A stretch of DNA of 15,668 nt from Opitutia bacterium UBA957 (GCA_002293065.1 DBCN01000044.1:1-15668), one strand, 5' to 3'. Positions 6,171-14,350 are shown, counted from the first letter of the stretch. Numbers and translations are program-made. The notes: a model not told the origin generated them from the letters alone.

Positions 6171-9100
6171 GAACCAGGAGGTGCGGACAATCGTGACAGG
6201 AAGCCACGGATTTCCGTGAGTTTCCGCAGGGGGTCCTTGACGGTCAAGCGGGGAAAGCGATTTCCGACCAAGATGGGCTCCGATGGCCGTCCGGGGCTGA
6301 TTTGCAGGCAACGCAGGGTGGTCCCCTCGGTGGAAATGGCGGTGATGCCCTTGGCTTCCCCCAAACACCGAATCTCGGCGAGTTGGAGGAAGGCCGCCGC
6401 TTCGGGCGGCAGGCGTCCGTAGCGGTCGGTGAGGTTGGCGCGCAGTTCGGCGACCTCGTCGGCATCGGTGGCGAGCGCGACCTTGCGGAAAGCTTCGATC
6501 CGCAGGCGGGTTTCCGGAATCCAGTCCGACGGCAACGTCGCGGTGAGCAACGGGCCCTCGCCGGCACTGGAATTGCTCTGCTCGACGCCGAGGGTGGCTT
6601 GGGTGTGGTCGATGAAATCCAGGTTCAACTCGCACCGGTCGACGCCGGCGCCGCGGTCTCCGCGGAGTTTGGCGACGCTCCGACGGAGCAATTGACAGTA
6701 GAGGTCGAACCCGACGTTGGCGACGTGGCCGCTTTGCGCCGCGCCGAGGATGTTGCCCGCCCCGCGCAACTCCAGGTCGCGCATGGCGATGCGGAAGCCG
6801 GCGCCCAACTGGTTGTATTGGCGGATGGCCGAGAGGCGCCGATGGGCCGTACCGACCAAGGCCGCGTGCCGGTGCAGGAAAAGGTAGGCGTAGGCTTGGC
6901 GATTGAAGCGTCCGACGCGCCCCCGGAGCTGGTAGAGCTGGGCGAGGCCGAAGCGATCGGCCCCTTCGATGATCAGCGTGTTGCAGTTGGGGATGTCGAG
7001 GCCGGTCTCGATGATCGTCGTGCAGACGAGGATGTCGTATTCGCCCGCGACGAACGCCGACATCGTCTCCTCGAGTTCCCCCGCGCCCATCTGGCCGTGG
7101 CCGACGATGATGCGCGCCTTGGGCACGAGGGCGGCGAGCCGTTCGGCGACCGCACGGATCGTCTCCACGCGGTTGTGCAGGTAGAAGACTTGGCCGCCGC
7201 GGGCCAGTTCGGCCTTCACCGCGTCGCGGACCAGTTTCTCATCGTAGCTGCGGACGACGGTGCGGATCGGCAGGCGCTCGCGGGGCGGAGTCTCGATGAC
7301 GCTCAGGTCGCGGGCGCCCACCAGCGCGAGGTAGAGCGTCCGGGGAATCGGCGTGGCGCTCATGGCCAGCACGTCGACCTCGGTCCGCATCTCCTTGAGC
7401 CGTTCCTTATGCCGGACACCGAAGCGATGTTCCTCGTCGATGATGACGAGGCCCAGTTTGCCGAGGGACGTGCCGTCGGAGAGCAGGGCGTGGGTGCCGA
7501 CGACGACGTCGACCGTGCCCGCGGCGGCGCGGGCGCGTACGTTGGCCTTCTGCTTGGCGGTGCGGAAGCCGCTGAGGAGCTCGACGGAGATGGGCCAGCG
7601 CGCGAGGCGTTCCCGGAAGCTTTCGTAGTGCTGTTGCGCGAGGACGGTGGTGGGCGCGAGGATCGCGACCTGACGGCCGCCCAGGACGCATTTGAAGGCG
7701 GCCCGGAGGGCGACCTCGGTTTTGCCGAAGCCCACGTCGCCGCTGACGAGACGATCCATGGGCGCGGCCCGTTCCATGTCCGCTTTCACGTCCGCGATCG
7801 CGCGGGTCTGGTCCGGAGTCTCGCGGTGCGGGAAGGACCGTTCGAACTCGCCCATCCAAGCATGGTCGGCGTCCTTCGGGTGGGCGATGCCGGGCTTGGT
7901 CGAGCGCGCGGCCTGCATCGCGAGCAACTGCGCCGCGAGGTCGGCCGTGGCTTTTTCGGCGGCCTTCCGCGAGCGCTCCCACCCGCCGCCCCCGAGTTTG
8001 GAAAGCTTGGGCGTGGCTCGGCCGATGCCGATGTAGCGCGAGAGCAGGTGCGACTCCCGGACGGGGAGGTGCAGCATCGATTTCTCGGCGAATTCCAAGC
8101 CGATGAAGTCTTCGGTGCGGCCGTTGTGTTCGTGGGCTTTGATGCCACGGAAGAGGCAAATGCCTTGGGTCACGTGCACCAAGGCGTCGCCGTCGGCGAG
8201 TTCGCCGAAGTCGAGCGCCCGCCCGATGGCGGCCCGGACCGCGGTGCGGCGGCGGGGCAGGGAGGCCAGCGGCCGCTTGCGCCGACCGAAGAGCTCTCGT
8301 TCCGTCAGCAGGACCAGTCCGTCCTTGAGCAAGCCCGCCAGTTTCCCCGGCGCGAGCAAGAGCCCGCCGCCGAAGCGTCCTGCGCAGATGCGCGGCTTGA
8401 AGCCACGGATGGCGGCGGCTTTGACTTCGGCGTTCAGGCGGTCGACCGACCCATCCGTATCGCCGGTGAGCAGGCAAGGTCGGCCGTCCTTCGCCAGGGC
8501 CGCGGCGGCGCGGAGCAGGGCGGGGCGGTGTTCGGTGCCCTCGGTCGCCGAGCCGATGAGCAATGATTCCGCGGGCTGGCTTTCAAGCGCCTGCGCCGCA
8601 TAGCCCGCGGGGGCATCATCCGTTTCTTCCAGGATGAGCTGAGGCAGTTGGGTCGCGTGCAGTTCGGCGCAGAGGACATCTTCGTGCGAGCGGTCGACCG
8701 AAACGATCAGGACGTCGGCGGGGAGGTGCCGGAAGAAGGGGGCCTCGGCGACGCGACCGGAATCAACGCGCGGGGCGCAGATCACCAGCCCCTCGACTTC
8801 CCCTTCGCTCCGTTGCGTCGCGGGGTCGAACGGCCGGAGGGACTCGACCTTATCGCCGAAGAGGTCGATGCGCACCGGCATCTGCGCGTTCAGCGGGTAG
8901 ACGTCGAGGATACCGCCGCGCAGGGCGTATTCCCCGGGCTGCTCACAGAGGGCTTCGTGGTCGTAGCCGAACTCGCCGGCGAGGCGTTGCGCAAAGGCCC
9001 GGAGCTCGAGCGTATCGCCTTTGCGGATGACCATCTCCGCCCGGGCAGCCGCTTCCGGGGCGGGGGCCCGGCGGGCCAACGAGCCTGGGGTGCAGGCGAT

Positions 9101-9400
9101 GAGCAAGGGCCGTTGGGGGTCGTGCTTCCCGTGCCGCAGCAGGGAGAGCACGCCGAGCAGGTCGCAATCGGCTTCGAAGGCCGGTACCGCGGCATCGGCT
9201 TCGGTCAAGGTTCGGGCGATGGGCTGCGCGCCGTTCAGCAACGTCAAGAGCTGCGCCGTCTCTTCCGCCAGCGTTTCGGCCGCACCGAGATTGGAGGCCA
9301 GCAGGACGATGACGCCGTGGGCGGCGCCTTCCGAACAGGCCACGGGCGCCCAAGCGTGCGCGGGCACGCCGGTCAGGGCACGGCGTGGCTGAACGGACAT
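6167..9400 (-). CDS. mfd: Transcription-repair coupling factor Mfd
   Basis: Mfd removes RNA polymerase stalled at DNA lesions and recruits UvrA for nucleotide excision repair. The 1077-residue product is slightly shorter than E. coli Mfd (1148) but has the expected parts. The UvrB-homology N-terminus includes GEYALRGGILDVYP, and the motif LTERELFG lies near residue 366. The RNA-polymerase interaction domain spans about 390-460, with GICLFRGI. The translocase motor has Walker A GDVGFGKTE (554-562), Walker B DEEH (655-658) and SATPIPRTL. The C-terminal TRCF domain is about 940-1040. It is first in the operon with the SurA-like gene and malQ. A weak promoter-like TTGACG lies at 9434-9429. Its stop shares bases with the next start, suggesting translational coupling. 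Confidence 0.97.
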   Translation of the reverse strand: MSVQPRRALTGVPAHAWAPVACSEGAAHGVIVLLASNLGAAETLAEETAQLLTLLNGAQPIARTLTEADAAVPAFEADCDLLGVLSLLRHGKHDPQRPLLIACTPGSLARRAPAPEAAARAEMVIRKGDTLELRAFAQRLAGEFGYDHEALCEQPGEYALRGGILDVYPLNAQMPVRIDLFGDKVESLRPFDPATQRSEGEVEGLVICAPRVDSGRVAEAPFFRHLPADVLIVSVDRSHEDVLCAELHATQLPQLILEETDDAPAGYAAQALESQPAESLLIGSATEGTEHRPALLRAAAALAKDGRPCLLTGDTDGSVDRLNAEVKAAAIRGFKPRICAGRFGGGLLLAPGKLAGLLKDGLVLLTERELFGRRKRPLASLPRRRTAVRAAIGRALDFGELADGDALVHVTQGICLFRGIKAHEHNGRTEDFIGLEFAEKSMLHLPVRESHLLSRYIGIGRATPKLSKLGGGGWERSRKAAEKATADLAAQLLAMQAARSTKPGIAHPKDADHAWMGEFERSFPHRETPDQTRAIADVKADMERAAPMDRLVSGDVGFGKTEVALRAAFKCVLGGRQVAILAPTTVLAQQHYESFRERLARWPISVELLSGFRTAKQKANVRARAAAGTVDVVVGTHALLSDGTSLGKLGLVIIDEEHRFGVRHKERLKEMRTEVDVLAMSATPIPRTLYLALVGARDLSVIETPPRERLPIRTVVRSYDEKLVRDAVKAELARGGQVFYLHNRVETIRAVAERLAALVPKARIIVGHGQMGAGELEETMSAFVAGEYDILVCTTIIETGLDIPNCNTLIIEGADRFGLAQLYQLRGRVGRFNRQAYAYLFLHRHAALVGTAHRRLSAIRQYNQLGAGFRIAMRDLELRGAGNILGAAQSGHVANVGFDLYCQLLRRSVAKLRGDRGAGVDRCELNLDFIDHTQATLGVEQSNSSAGEGPLLTATLPSDWIPETRLRIEAFRKVALATDADEVAELRANLTDRYGRLPPEAAAFLQLAEIRCLGEAKGITAISTEGTTLRCLQISPGRPSEPILVGNRFPRLTVKDPLRKLTEIRGFLSRLSAPPGS

Positions 9401-9515
9401 CCCGCTATCGAGTCGGGAAGACCGGAAGCGTCAAACCCAACCCCTCAGTTCAGGACCTCTTCCGCGATTTCGTTTCAGGGTTCGACGTAACCTTGATTAC
9501 GGCGGGTCCGTGGTC

Positions 9516-10583
9516 ATGGGTATTTCCATGACTGGTCTCACGCGCTTTCTCGCCCTGCTGGCCTGCCTGCAGTCATTTGCCCAAGATAACCGCCACGCCC
9601 TCGGCCACGGCCCCGCCCGCTATTCCCTCGACCACAAATGGGCCAAGGCCGATCCGGCCGTCGCTCCGGTGGTGAATTCGCATGCGCTCGCCGAAGATAA
9701 GGCCGGCCGCATCTATCTCGTCACCGACCACCCGAAGAACGATTTCATCATCTTCGAGAAGGATGGTCGGTATGTCCGGTCGATCAGCGCCGGCCTCGGC
9801 GGTGGGCATGGCCTGGAGATCTTCCAGAAAGATGGCGTGGAGTATCTGGTGCACGTCGATTCCGGCTGGCACATGGCCGCCGAGGGCTGGAACCCGTCCG
9901 CGGTCGAGGGTCGCGTCACGCTGCTGACGACCGAGGGTAAGGTCGTGCGCAAGTTCCCGACGCCGAAGGAGCTCGGCCTGAGCGACGGAAAGTTCATGCC
10001 GTGCGACGTCGCCTGGACGCCGGCCGGCACGCTACTCGTCGCCGACGGCTACGGGTCGAACTTCATCTACGAATTCTCGCTCGAAGGAAAGCTGCTCAAG
10101 AAATGGGGCGGTCCCACGAAGGACGCGGCCAATCTCAGTAATGCCCACGGTATCTCGATGGACGCCGCCGACCCGCGCGGTCCGCTCGTGTGGGTGCCTT
10201 CACGCAGCCAGAACCAGCTCAAAGCGTTCACCTTGGACGGCAAGCATGTTGATACCCTTGATCTGCCGGGCGCCTTCGCCGGTCAGCTCTTCTTCCGCGG
10301 CGACAAGATTTACACCGCCGTCTGCTGGAGCAAGGACGCCTCGGGCAAGCGCCTCCCGCAATCCGGCTTCCTGCTCGTGCTTGACCGTGCCACGAAGAAG
10401 GTCCTCAGCGCGCCGGGTGGCAGCGAGCCGAAGTATGTCGACGGCAAACTCCAGCCGCTCAGCCAGGCACAGCCTGTCTTCAAGCACGGCCACGACCTTT
10501 ACGTCGACTCCGTTGGCGACATCTACCTCGGCGAATGGAACGCCGACCGCCGTTACCCGTCCAAGCTGACTCTGGTCAAATAA
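9516..10583 (+). CDS. Secreted NHL-repeat beta-propeller protein (peptidylglycine alpha-amidating lyase-like)
   Basis: The 355-residue product begins with a hydrophobic export signal (TRFLALLACLQSFA, cleavage likely before QDN near residue 23). LLAC could also be a poor lipobox. The rest is NHL-type propeller: repeats of a loop, a D-x-x-G-x-hydrophobic strand and a V-x-D turn. Examples are ALAEDKAGRIYLVTD (57-71), DVAWTPAGTLLVADG (164-178) and DLYVDSVGDIYLGEW (327-341). His residues recur at similar blade positions (H56, H98, H211, H326), as in the lyase half of peptidylglycine amidating enzymes. Function is unproven; it may be a lyase or a sugar or peptide-binding propeller. The start is uncertain: GTG 9510, ATG 9516 or ATG 9528. 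I chose 9516 because GGCGGG lies 9 bases upstream. It stands alone, divergent from mfd. Confidence 0.8.
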   Translation: MGISMTGLTRFLALLACLQSFAQDNRHALGHGPARYSLDHKWAKADPAVAPVVNSHALAEDKAGRIYLVTDHPKNDFIIFEKDGRYVRSISAGLGGGHGLEIFQKDGVEYLVHVDSGWHMAAEGWNPSAVEGRVTLLTTEGKVVRKFPTPKELGLSDGKFMPCDVAWTPAGTLLVADGYGSNFIYEFSLEGKLLKKWGGPTKDAANLSNAHGISMDAADPRGPLVWVPSRSQNQLKAFTLDGKHVDTLDLPGAFAGQLFFRGDKIYTAVCWSKDASGKRLPQSGFLLVLDRATKKVLSAPGGSEPKYVDGKLQPLSQAQPVFKHGHDLYVDSVGDIYLGEWNADRRYPSKLTLVK

Positions 10584-10584
10584 C

Positions 10585-11277
10585 TCAGCTGATCAACAGC
10601 AGTCGGGGCGAGCCCGGATAGTTCTCGGGAGCACGATGGATACACGGTAGGACTGGGCTGCCGGGCCATTGCGTCGCGATTCGCCAAAGGGAAAACGTTC
10701 CGAACGCGAAGGGCTGCGCAGTCGACACCGGCGCGTAATGGAGGTCGTACGAATGCTCGGACAGGAATTCGGTGAAGCCGGCGTCGTCTACCCCGCTGTA
10801 TTCCTGCAGCAGCGCCGCGCGGATCGCAGGTTGGTCCACCTTGCGGAGGGCTTCCTCGTTGGCGAGGCCTTCGCTGCAGGCGCCGTGGTAGGTGCACAGC
10901 CAGGTGTCGACCTCGACCGGCGCGCTGTCGACGTGGAACGACAGCACGTCGGTCGGCACGATGCCGGCGTCCGGTCCGCGGACGCAGTCGTAGATGCAGT
11001 TGAGCGCAGGCGCGAGGTCATGGGCCCGCAGCAAGGCTTGGTCGGCGAGCAGGGCCGCGGCCGCGAGCTGTCCGGCGGGGCTGAGGTCGAGGGCCTGAAG
11101 GCGGTCATCGTCGATCGCTACGATACCTTTTCCGGGCCCGAGCTTCGCGATGACCTCGGCGTAGTCGCCTGGCAACGTGCGCTCCCAGCAGAGGGCGTTG
11201 ACGTCGCCGGCGAAGGGCGTTGCGCGGAGCTCCGCGAAACTCCCCACCGGGCGGACGCGCTGCGTGGCTTTGGCCAT
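10585..11277 (-). CDS. DUF1826-like protein, possible Fe(II)/2-oxoglutarate-type fold
   Basis: This 230-residue cytoplasmic protein has no signal peptide or membrane segment. It resembles my memory of the DUF1826 family: an N-terminal DVNALCWERTLP, a central FHVDSAPVEVDTWLCTYHG, and a C-terminal HRAPENYPGSPRLLL near the end. I cannot confirm the family without a profile search, and no function is established. The conserved-looking blocks carry H115-x-D117, H214 and R225, the spacing of Fe(II)/2-oxoglutarate oxygenases. The ATG at 11277 is 5 bases after the esterase stop and fits operon coupling; an in-frame ATG at 11310 would overlap the esterase by 28 bases. It is the last gene of the fabV operon and ends one base from the convergent NHL gene. 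Confidence 0.65.
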   Translation of the reverse strand: MAKATQRVRPVGSFAELRATPFAGDVNALCWERTLPGDYAEVIAKLGPGKGIVAIDDDRLQALDLSPAGQLAAAALLADQALLRAHDLAPALNCIYDCVRGPDAGIVPTDVLSFHVDSAPVEVDTWLCTYHGACSEGLANEEALRKVDQPAIRAALLQEYSGVDDAGFTEFLSEHSYDLHYAPVSTAQPFAFGTFSLWRIATQWPGSPVLPCIHRAPENYPGSPRLLLIS

Positions 11278-11282
11278 CCAGC

Positions 11283-12203
11283 TCAGCGGAACAGCTGTTG
11301 GCTGAACCAATAGAGCGCGTTGCGCCAGTGCGTCGCGTCGTGTCCGTTGCCGTCCACGTGCCAGACGTGCGGCACCTCCTTTTCCTTGAGGTAGGCATGC
11401 ATGCCTTGGCTGATGCTCAGCAGGCCGTCGCGATTACCGCAGGAAACCCAGAGCAGCTTCAGTTGCTTTTTCGCGGCCACCGGGTCGGGGAGCAGGGTGG
11501 CGGGTGGCTTCGTGTTGGGGGCCGCGGAGAAGCCGCCGACCCAAGCGAACGTATCGAGGTGAGTCAGGCCGAAGTTGAAGGTCTGGCCGCCGCCCATGGA
11601 GAGGCCAGCGAGGGCGCGTTGCTCGCGTTTGGCGTCGACCGCATACTTCTTTTCGATGGTCGGAATCACGTCGTCGAGCAGATCGCGCTCGAAGTTGGCG
11701 AAGGCGGGCGCGGCGGCATAGATGTCGCCGGTGGCCCGGTCGTCCTTGCGGGCGCGGCCGTTCGGCAGGACCACGATCATCGGTTTGGCTTTACCGGCGG
11801 CGATGAGGTTGTCCAAGAGCACGTCGACTTGGGCGAAGCGTTGCCACTCGTTCTCATCGCCGCCGATGCCGTGCAGCAGGTAGAGGACGGGATAGGACTT
11901 TTCCTTGGTGTAGCCGGGCGGCGTGTAGACCTTGAGCCGACGGGTGGTGCCCACGGTTTTGGACGCGTACTCGATCGTTTCGAGTTTGCCGTGGGGAATG
12001 TCTTCCTGCCGCTGAAAGATGCTCGCCGGTGGTTCTCCGTAGGCGGGCTTGTCGTCCGGGCCGAGCACGATGGGGCGGCCTTTCCCGGTTTTGGCGGGTG
12101 CCGACTTTGCCGCAGGTGCCGCGGGCTTGGTTTCTTCAGCTGCACCCACCGTACGGGTGATGAGGCCAAAAGACAGCAGACCAAGCAGGAGGGCGGGGCG
12201 CAT
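11283..12203 (-). CDS. Secreted alpha/beta-hydrolase esterase (esterase D / feruloyl-acetylxylan esterase type, CE1-like)
   Basis: The 306-residue product is an exported serine esterase. A signal peptide (MRPALLLGLLSFGLITRTVGA) precedes an Ala/Pro/Lys-rich spacer and an esterase domain from about residue 70. The catalytic residues are evident: nucleophile S202 in GLSMGG, D259 in GNRDGLL and H288 in GNGHDATHW. YLLHGIGGDENEW supplies the oxyanion-hole region. This family removes ferulate or acetyl groups from plant or algal polysaccharides, or cleaves other carboxylic esters; the substrate cannot be told from sequence. I chose the ATG at 12203 because it puts a normal signal peptide at the N-terminus; an in-frame ATG at 12221 would add six residues. 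It is 51 bases after parA and 5 before the DUF1826-like gene. No carbohydrate-utilisation partner is next to it. Confidence 0.88.
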   Translation of the reverse strand: MRPALLLGLLSFGLITRTVGAAEETKPAAPAAKSAPAKTGKGRPIVLGPDDKPAYGEPPASIFQRQEDIPHGKLETIEYASKTVGTTRRLKVYTPPGYTKEKSYPVLYLLHGIGGDENEWQRFAQVDVLLDNLIAAGKAKPMIVVLPNGRARKDDRATGDIYAAAPAFANFERDLLDDVIPTIEKKYAVDAKREQRALAGLSMGGGQTFNFGLTHLDTFAWVGGFSAAPNTKPPATLLPDPVAAKKQLKLLWVSCGNRDGLLSISQGMHAYLKEKEVPHVWHVDGNGHDATHWRNALYWFSQQLFR

Positions 12204-12254
12204 GGGTAGGGAATCCAGCATCGCGCCTGCCTTCCCGCAGTCAACCTTCGGGGC

Positions 12255-13031
12255 TTACTTCAAGCCGAACCGCTTGCTGAATTCCTTGGCCAGCGCTTCG
12301 TAGGCGACCGCCCCCGGTGAATGGACGTCGTACTGGAAGATCGTCTGGCCGTGGCTCGGGCACTCCGACAAGCGGATGGTGCGCGGAATCATGGTTTCCA
12401 TGACCAGGGCGGGGAAGTGGGTCTTCACTTCTTCGACCACCTGGCGGGAGAGCTTCGTGCGGACGTCGTACATCGTCATGACGATGCCACCGAGCGCGAG
12501 CTTGTCGGTGGCGCCGGCGGCCTTGAGTTGGTCGACCACGCCGACGATCTGTCCGAGGCCTTCCATCGCCAAGTATTCCGTCTGCAGCGTGACGAAGAGG
12601 AAGTCCGACGCGCTGAGCGCGTTCATCGAGAGCATGCCGAGGGCCGGCGGGCAATCGATGAGGATGGCGCCGTAGGTCTTGGCTTCGATGATCGGGGCGA
12701 GGCTGGCGCGGAGACGACCGAGGTAATTCTCGGCCTGCGCGAGTTCGGACTCCACGGCGGCGAGGTCGACCTCGGAGGGGATGAGGTCGAGTTTTTCGGT
12801 GGTCGTCGCCACGATCATGTCGGCGATTTTGGCTTCGCCATGCAGGACCTTGTAGAGGGATTTGCCTTCGGTCTTCTCGATGCCGAGGGCGCTGGTCGCG
12901 TTCGCTTGGGCGTCGAGGTCGACGAGCAAGGTGCGGATGCCCAAGCGGGCGAGGCCGGCGGCGAGGTTGACGGCGGTGGTCGTCTTGCCGACGCCGCCCT
13001 TTTGGTTCGCGATGGAGAAGACCTTGGTCAC
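12255..13031 (-). CDS. parA: ParA/Soj-type chromosome partitioning ATPase
   Basis: ParA ATPases bind DNA non-specifically as ATP dimers and, with ParB on parS, drive origin segregation. The 258-residue product has the deviant Walker A KGGVGKTT (11-18, signature Lys K11), the LLVDLDAQAN block with D38 and D40, and the ILIDCPPALG Walker B region. There is no N-terminal DNA-binding domain, so it is the short chromosomal Soj type rather than the plasmid P1 type. The start is GTG at 13031, one base after the fabV stop (TAA-G-GTG), implying coupled translation. parB, which usually follows parA, is absent: the next gene is the esterase. It could also be an orphan ParA-like positioning ATPase. Confidence 0.93.
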   Translation of the reverse strand: MTKVFSIANQKGGVGKTTTAVNLAAGLARLGIRTLLVDLDAQANATSALGIEKTEGKSLYKVLHGEAKIADMIVATTTEKLDLIPSEVDLAAVESELAQAENYLGRLRASLAPIIEAKTYGAILIDCPPALGMLSMNALSASDFLFVTLQTEYLAMEGLGQIVGVVDQLKAAGATDKLALGGIVMTMYDVRTKLSRQVVEEVKTHFPALVMETMIPRTIRLSECPSHGQTIFQYDVHSPGAVAYEALAKEFSKRFGLK

Positions 13032-13032
13032 C

Positions 13033-14235
13033 TTAGACGTTCTCGATGGGACGTTCGACTTCGGTGGGGGCGTCGTAATCCACGCCGGCGAGGCCGAAGC
13101 CGAAGTTCTTGAGGAAGTCCGTCTGGTAGCCGGCGAAGTCGCCGTATTGATCCAAGGTCTCCGTGGTCACCAGCGGCCAGATGTCGAACACGGCCTGCTG
13201 GATTTCGGGTCGCATCTCCCAGTCATCGATACGGACGCGGCCGTTCTCGTCGAAGTCGAGGGCGTTGCCGTTGTACATCTGCTTCTCAAAGAGGCGCTGG
13301 ATCTGCTCGATGCAGCCTTCGTGGTTGCCCTTGGCCTTCATGATCTTGAAGAGCAGGGAAACGTAGAGCGGGACCACGGGAATCGCGGAGCTGGCCTGAG
13401 TCACGACGGCCTTGTTGACCGAGACGAAGGCCCGGCCGCGGTGCAGCTTCATGAGGTCGTCGATCTTGCGGCCCGCGCGTTCGAGGTCTTCCTTGGCCTT
13501 GCCGATGGTGCCGTCCTTGTAGATGGGCCAGGTGACCTGCGGTCCGATGTAGGAATAGGCGACCGTTTGGCAGCCTTCCTTGAGGACGCCGGCACCGTCG
13601 AGGGCGTTCATCCAGAGTTCCCAGTCTTCGCCCCCCATGACCTTGACGGTGTGGGCGATTTCTTCGGCGTTGGCGGTGTCGAGGGTGACGTCGTTTACGA
13701 CCTTGCGGTCGGTGTCGAGGTTCTTGGCATGGAAGGGCGCACCGGTCGGCTTGAGCGTGGACTTGTAGGTGACGCCATCCGGGGCGGTGCGGCGCGGGGA
13801 GGCGAGGGAATAGACGATGAGGTCGACCTTGCCGCCGGGCATCTTGGACTTGATGGCCTCGATGACCTGGGCCTTGAGCTCGGCGGAAAACGCATCGCCG
13901 TTCAGCGAGATGGCGGTGAGGCCGGCCTTCTTGGCTTCGGCATGGAACCCCGTCGTGTTGTACCAGCCTGGGCTGCCGGGCTTGTCGCCTTCGCCGTTGC
14001 GTTCAAAGAAGACGCCGAGGGTGGCGGCACCGGAGCCAAAGGCCGCGGCGATGCGCGACGAGAGCCCGTAGCCCGTGGAGGCGCCGATGACCAAGACGGA
14101 CTTCGGGCCATCCTTGAGGGCCGGCCGGGACTTCACATGGGCGATCTGTTCGCGGACATGAGCCGCGCAGCCTTCCGGGTGGGAAGTGATGCAGATGAAG
14201 CCACGCACGCGGGGTTTCAGGACTTGAAGGGACAT
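13033..14235 (-). CDS. fabV: Enoyl-[acyl-carrier-protein] reductase, FabV type
   Basis: FabV reduces trans-2-enoyl-ACP with NADH in the last step of each fatty-acid elongation cycle, in the cytoplasm. The 400-residue length is typical of FabV and much longer than FabI. The nucleotide-binding segment VLVIGASTGYG (48-58) and the FabV-specific catalytic Tyr-x8-Lys (Y239 and K248, within PIYKDGTIGKAK) are present. The N-terminal start with PRVRGFICITSHPEGC is also typical. FabV enzymes are known for low sensitivity to triclosan. A purine-rich AAAGGT (14247-14242) lies 6 bases before the ATG at 14235. A perfect 16-bp palindrome at 14258-14273 may be its operator. It is first in an operon with parA, the esterase and the DUF1826-like gene. 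Confidence 0.96.
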   Translation of the reverse strand: MSLQVLKPRVRGFICITSHPEGCAAHVREQIAHVKSRPALKDGPKSVLVIGASTGYGLSSRIAAAFGSGAATLGVFFERNGEGDKPGSPGWYNTTGFHAEAKKAGLTAISLNGDAFSAELKAQVIEAIKSKMPGGKVDLIVYSLASPRRTAPDGVTYKSTLKPTGAPFHAKNLDTDRKVVNDVTLDTANAEEIAHTVKVMGGEDWELWMNALDGAGVLKEGCQTVAYSYIGPQVTWPIYKDGTIGKAKEDLERAGRKIDDLMKLHRGRAFVSVNKAVVTQASSAIPVVPLYVSLLFKIMKAKGNHEGCIEQIQRLFEKQMYNGNALDFDENGRVRIDDWEMRPEIQQAVFDIWPLVTTETLDQYGDFAGYQTDFLKNFGFGLAGVDYDAPTEVERPIENV

Positions 14236-14257
14236 GGGGATACCTTTGGAGGGGGAG

Positions 14258-14273
14258 GGATTGAATTCAATCC
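14258..14273. promoter_or_regulatory. Perfect 16-bp palindrome, candidate operator for fabV
   Basis: GGATTGAATTCAATCC is an exact palindrome that starts 23 bases upstream of the fabV ATG and ends about 77 bases before the divergent aminotransferase start. It has no T-run and no loop, so it looks like a site for a dimeric regulator rather than a terminator. The TTGA-N2-TCAA core recalls sites of MarR- and FabT-type regulators, but no specific regulator can be named. Confidence 0.5.
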
Positions 14274-14321
14274 TGGAAGTGGCACCGGATTCCTGACGCT
14301 CTTCTCGTTTCCGCCCTCCAT

Positions 14322-14345
14322 CCTCGACTCAGCCCTCGATTCAGT
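14322..14345 (+). repeat. Tandem 12-base imperfect repeat upstream of the aminotransferase
   Basis: Two adjacent copies of CCTCGAYTCAGY (14322-14333 and 14334-14345) differ at two positions. They end 5 bases before the aminotransferase start codon, where a Shine-Dalgarno sequence would be expected but is absent. They could be a direct-repeat regulator site, a duplication, or chance. Confidence 0.45.
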
Positions 14346-14350
14346 CATCT

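Noticed and set aside
6302..8566. 754-codon plus-strand open frame opposite mfd
   Set aside because: Very long, but it is the complement of highly conserved mfd codons and has shadow-frame composition.
9401..9515. Promoters in the mfd / NHL divergent region
   Set aside because: A TTGACG-like box is present for mfd but no convincing -10, and nothing clear for the plus strand, so no promoter feature is called.
14277..14295. Sigma-54-like TGGCAC upstream of the aminotransferase
   Set aside because: The -24-like TGGCAC is present, but the GC expected at -12 with the correct spacing is missing.
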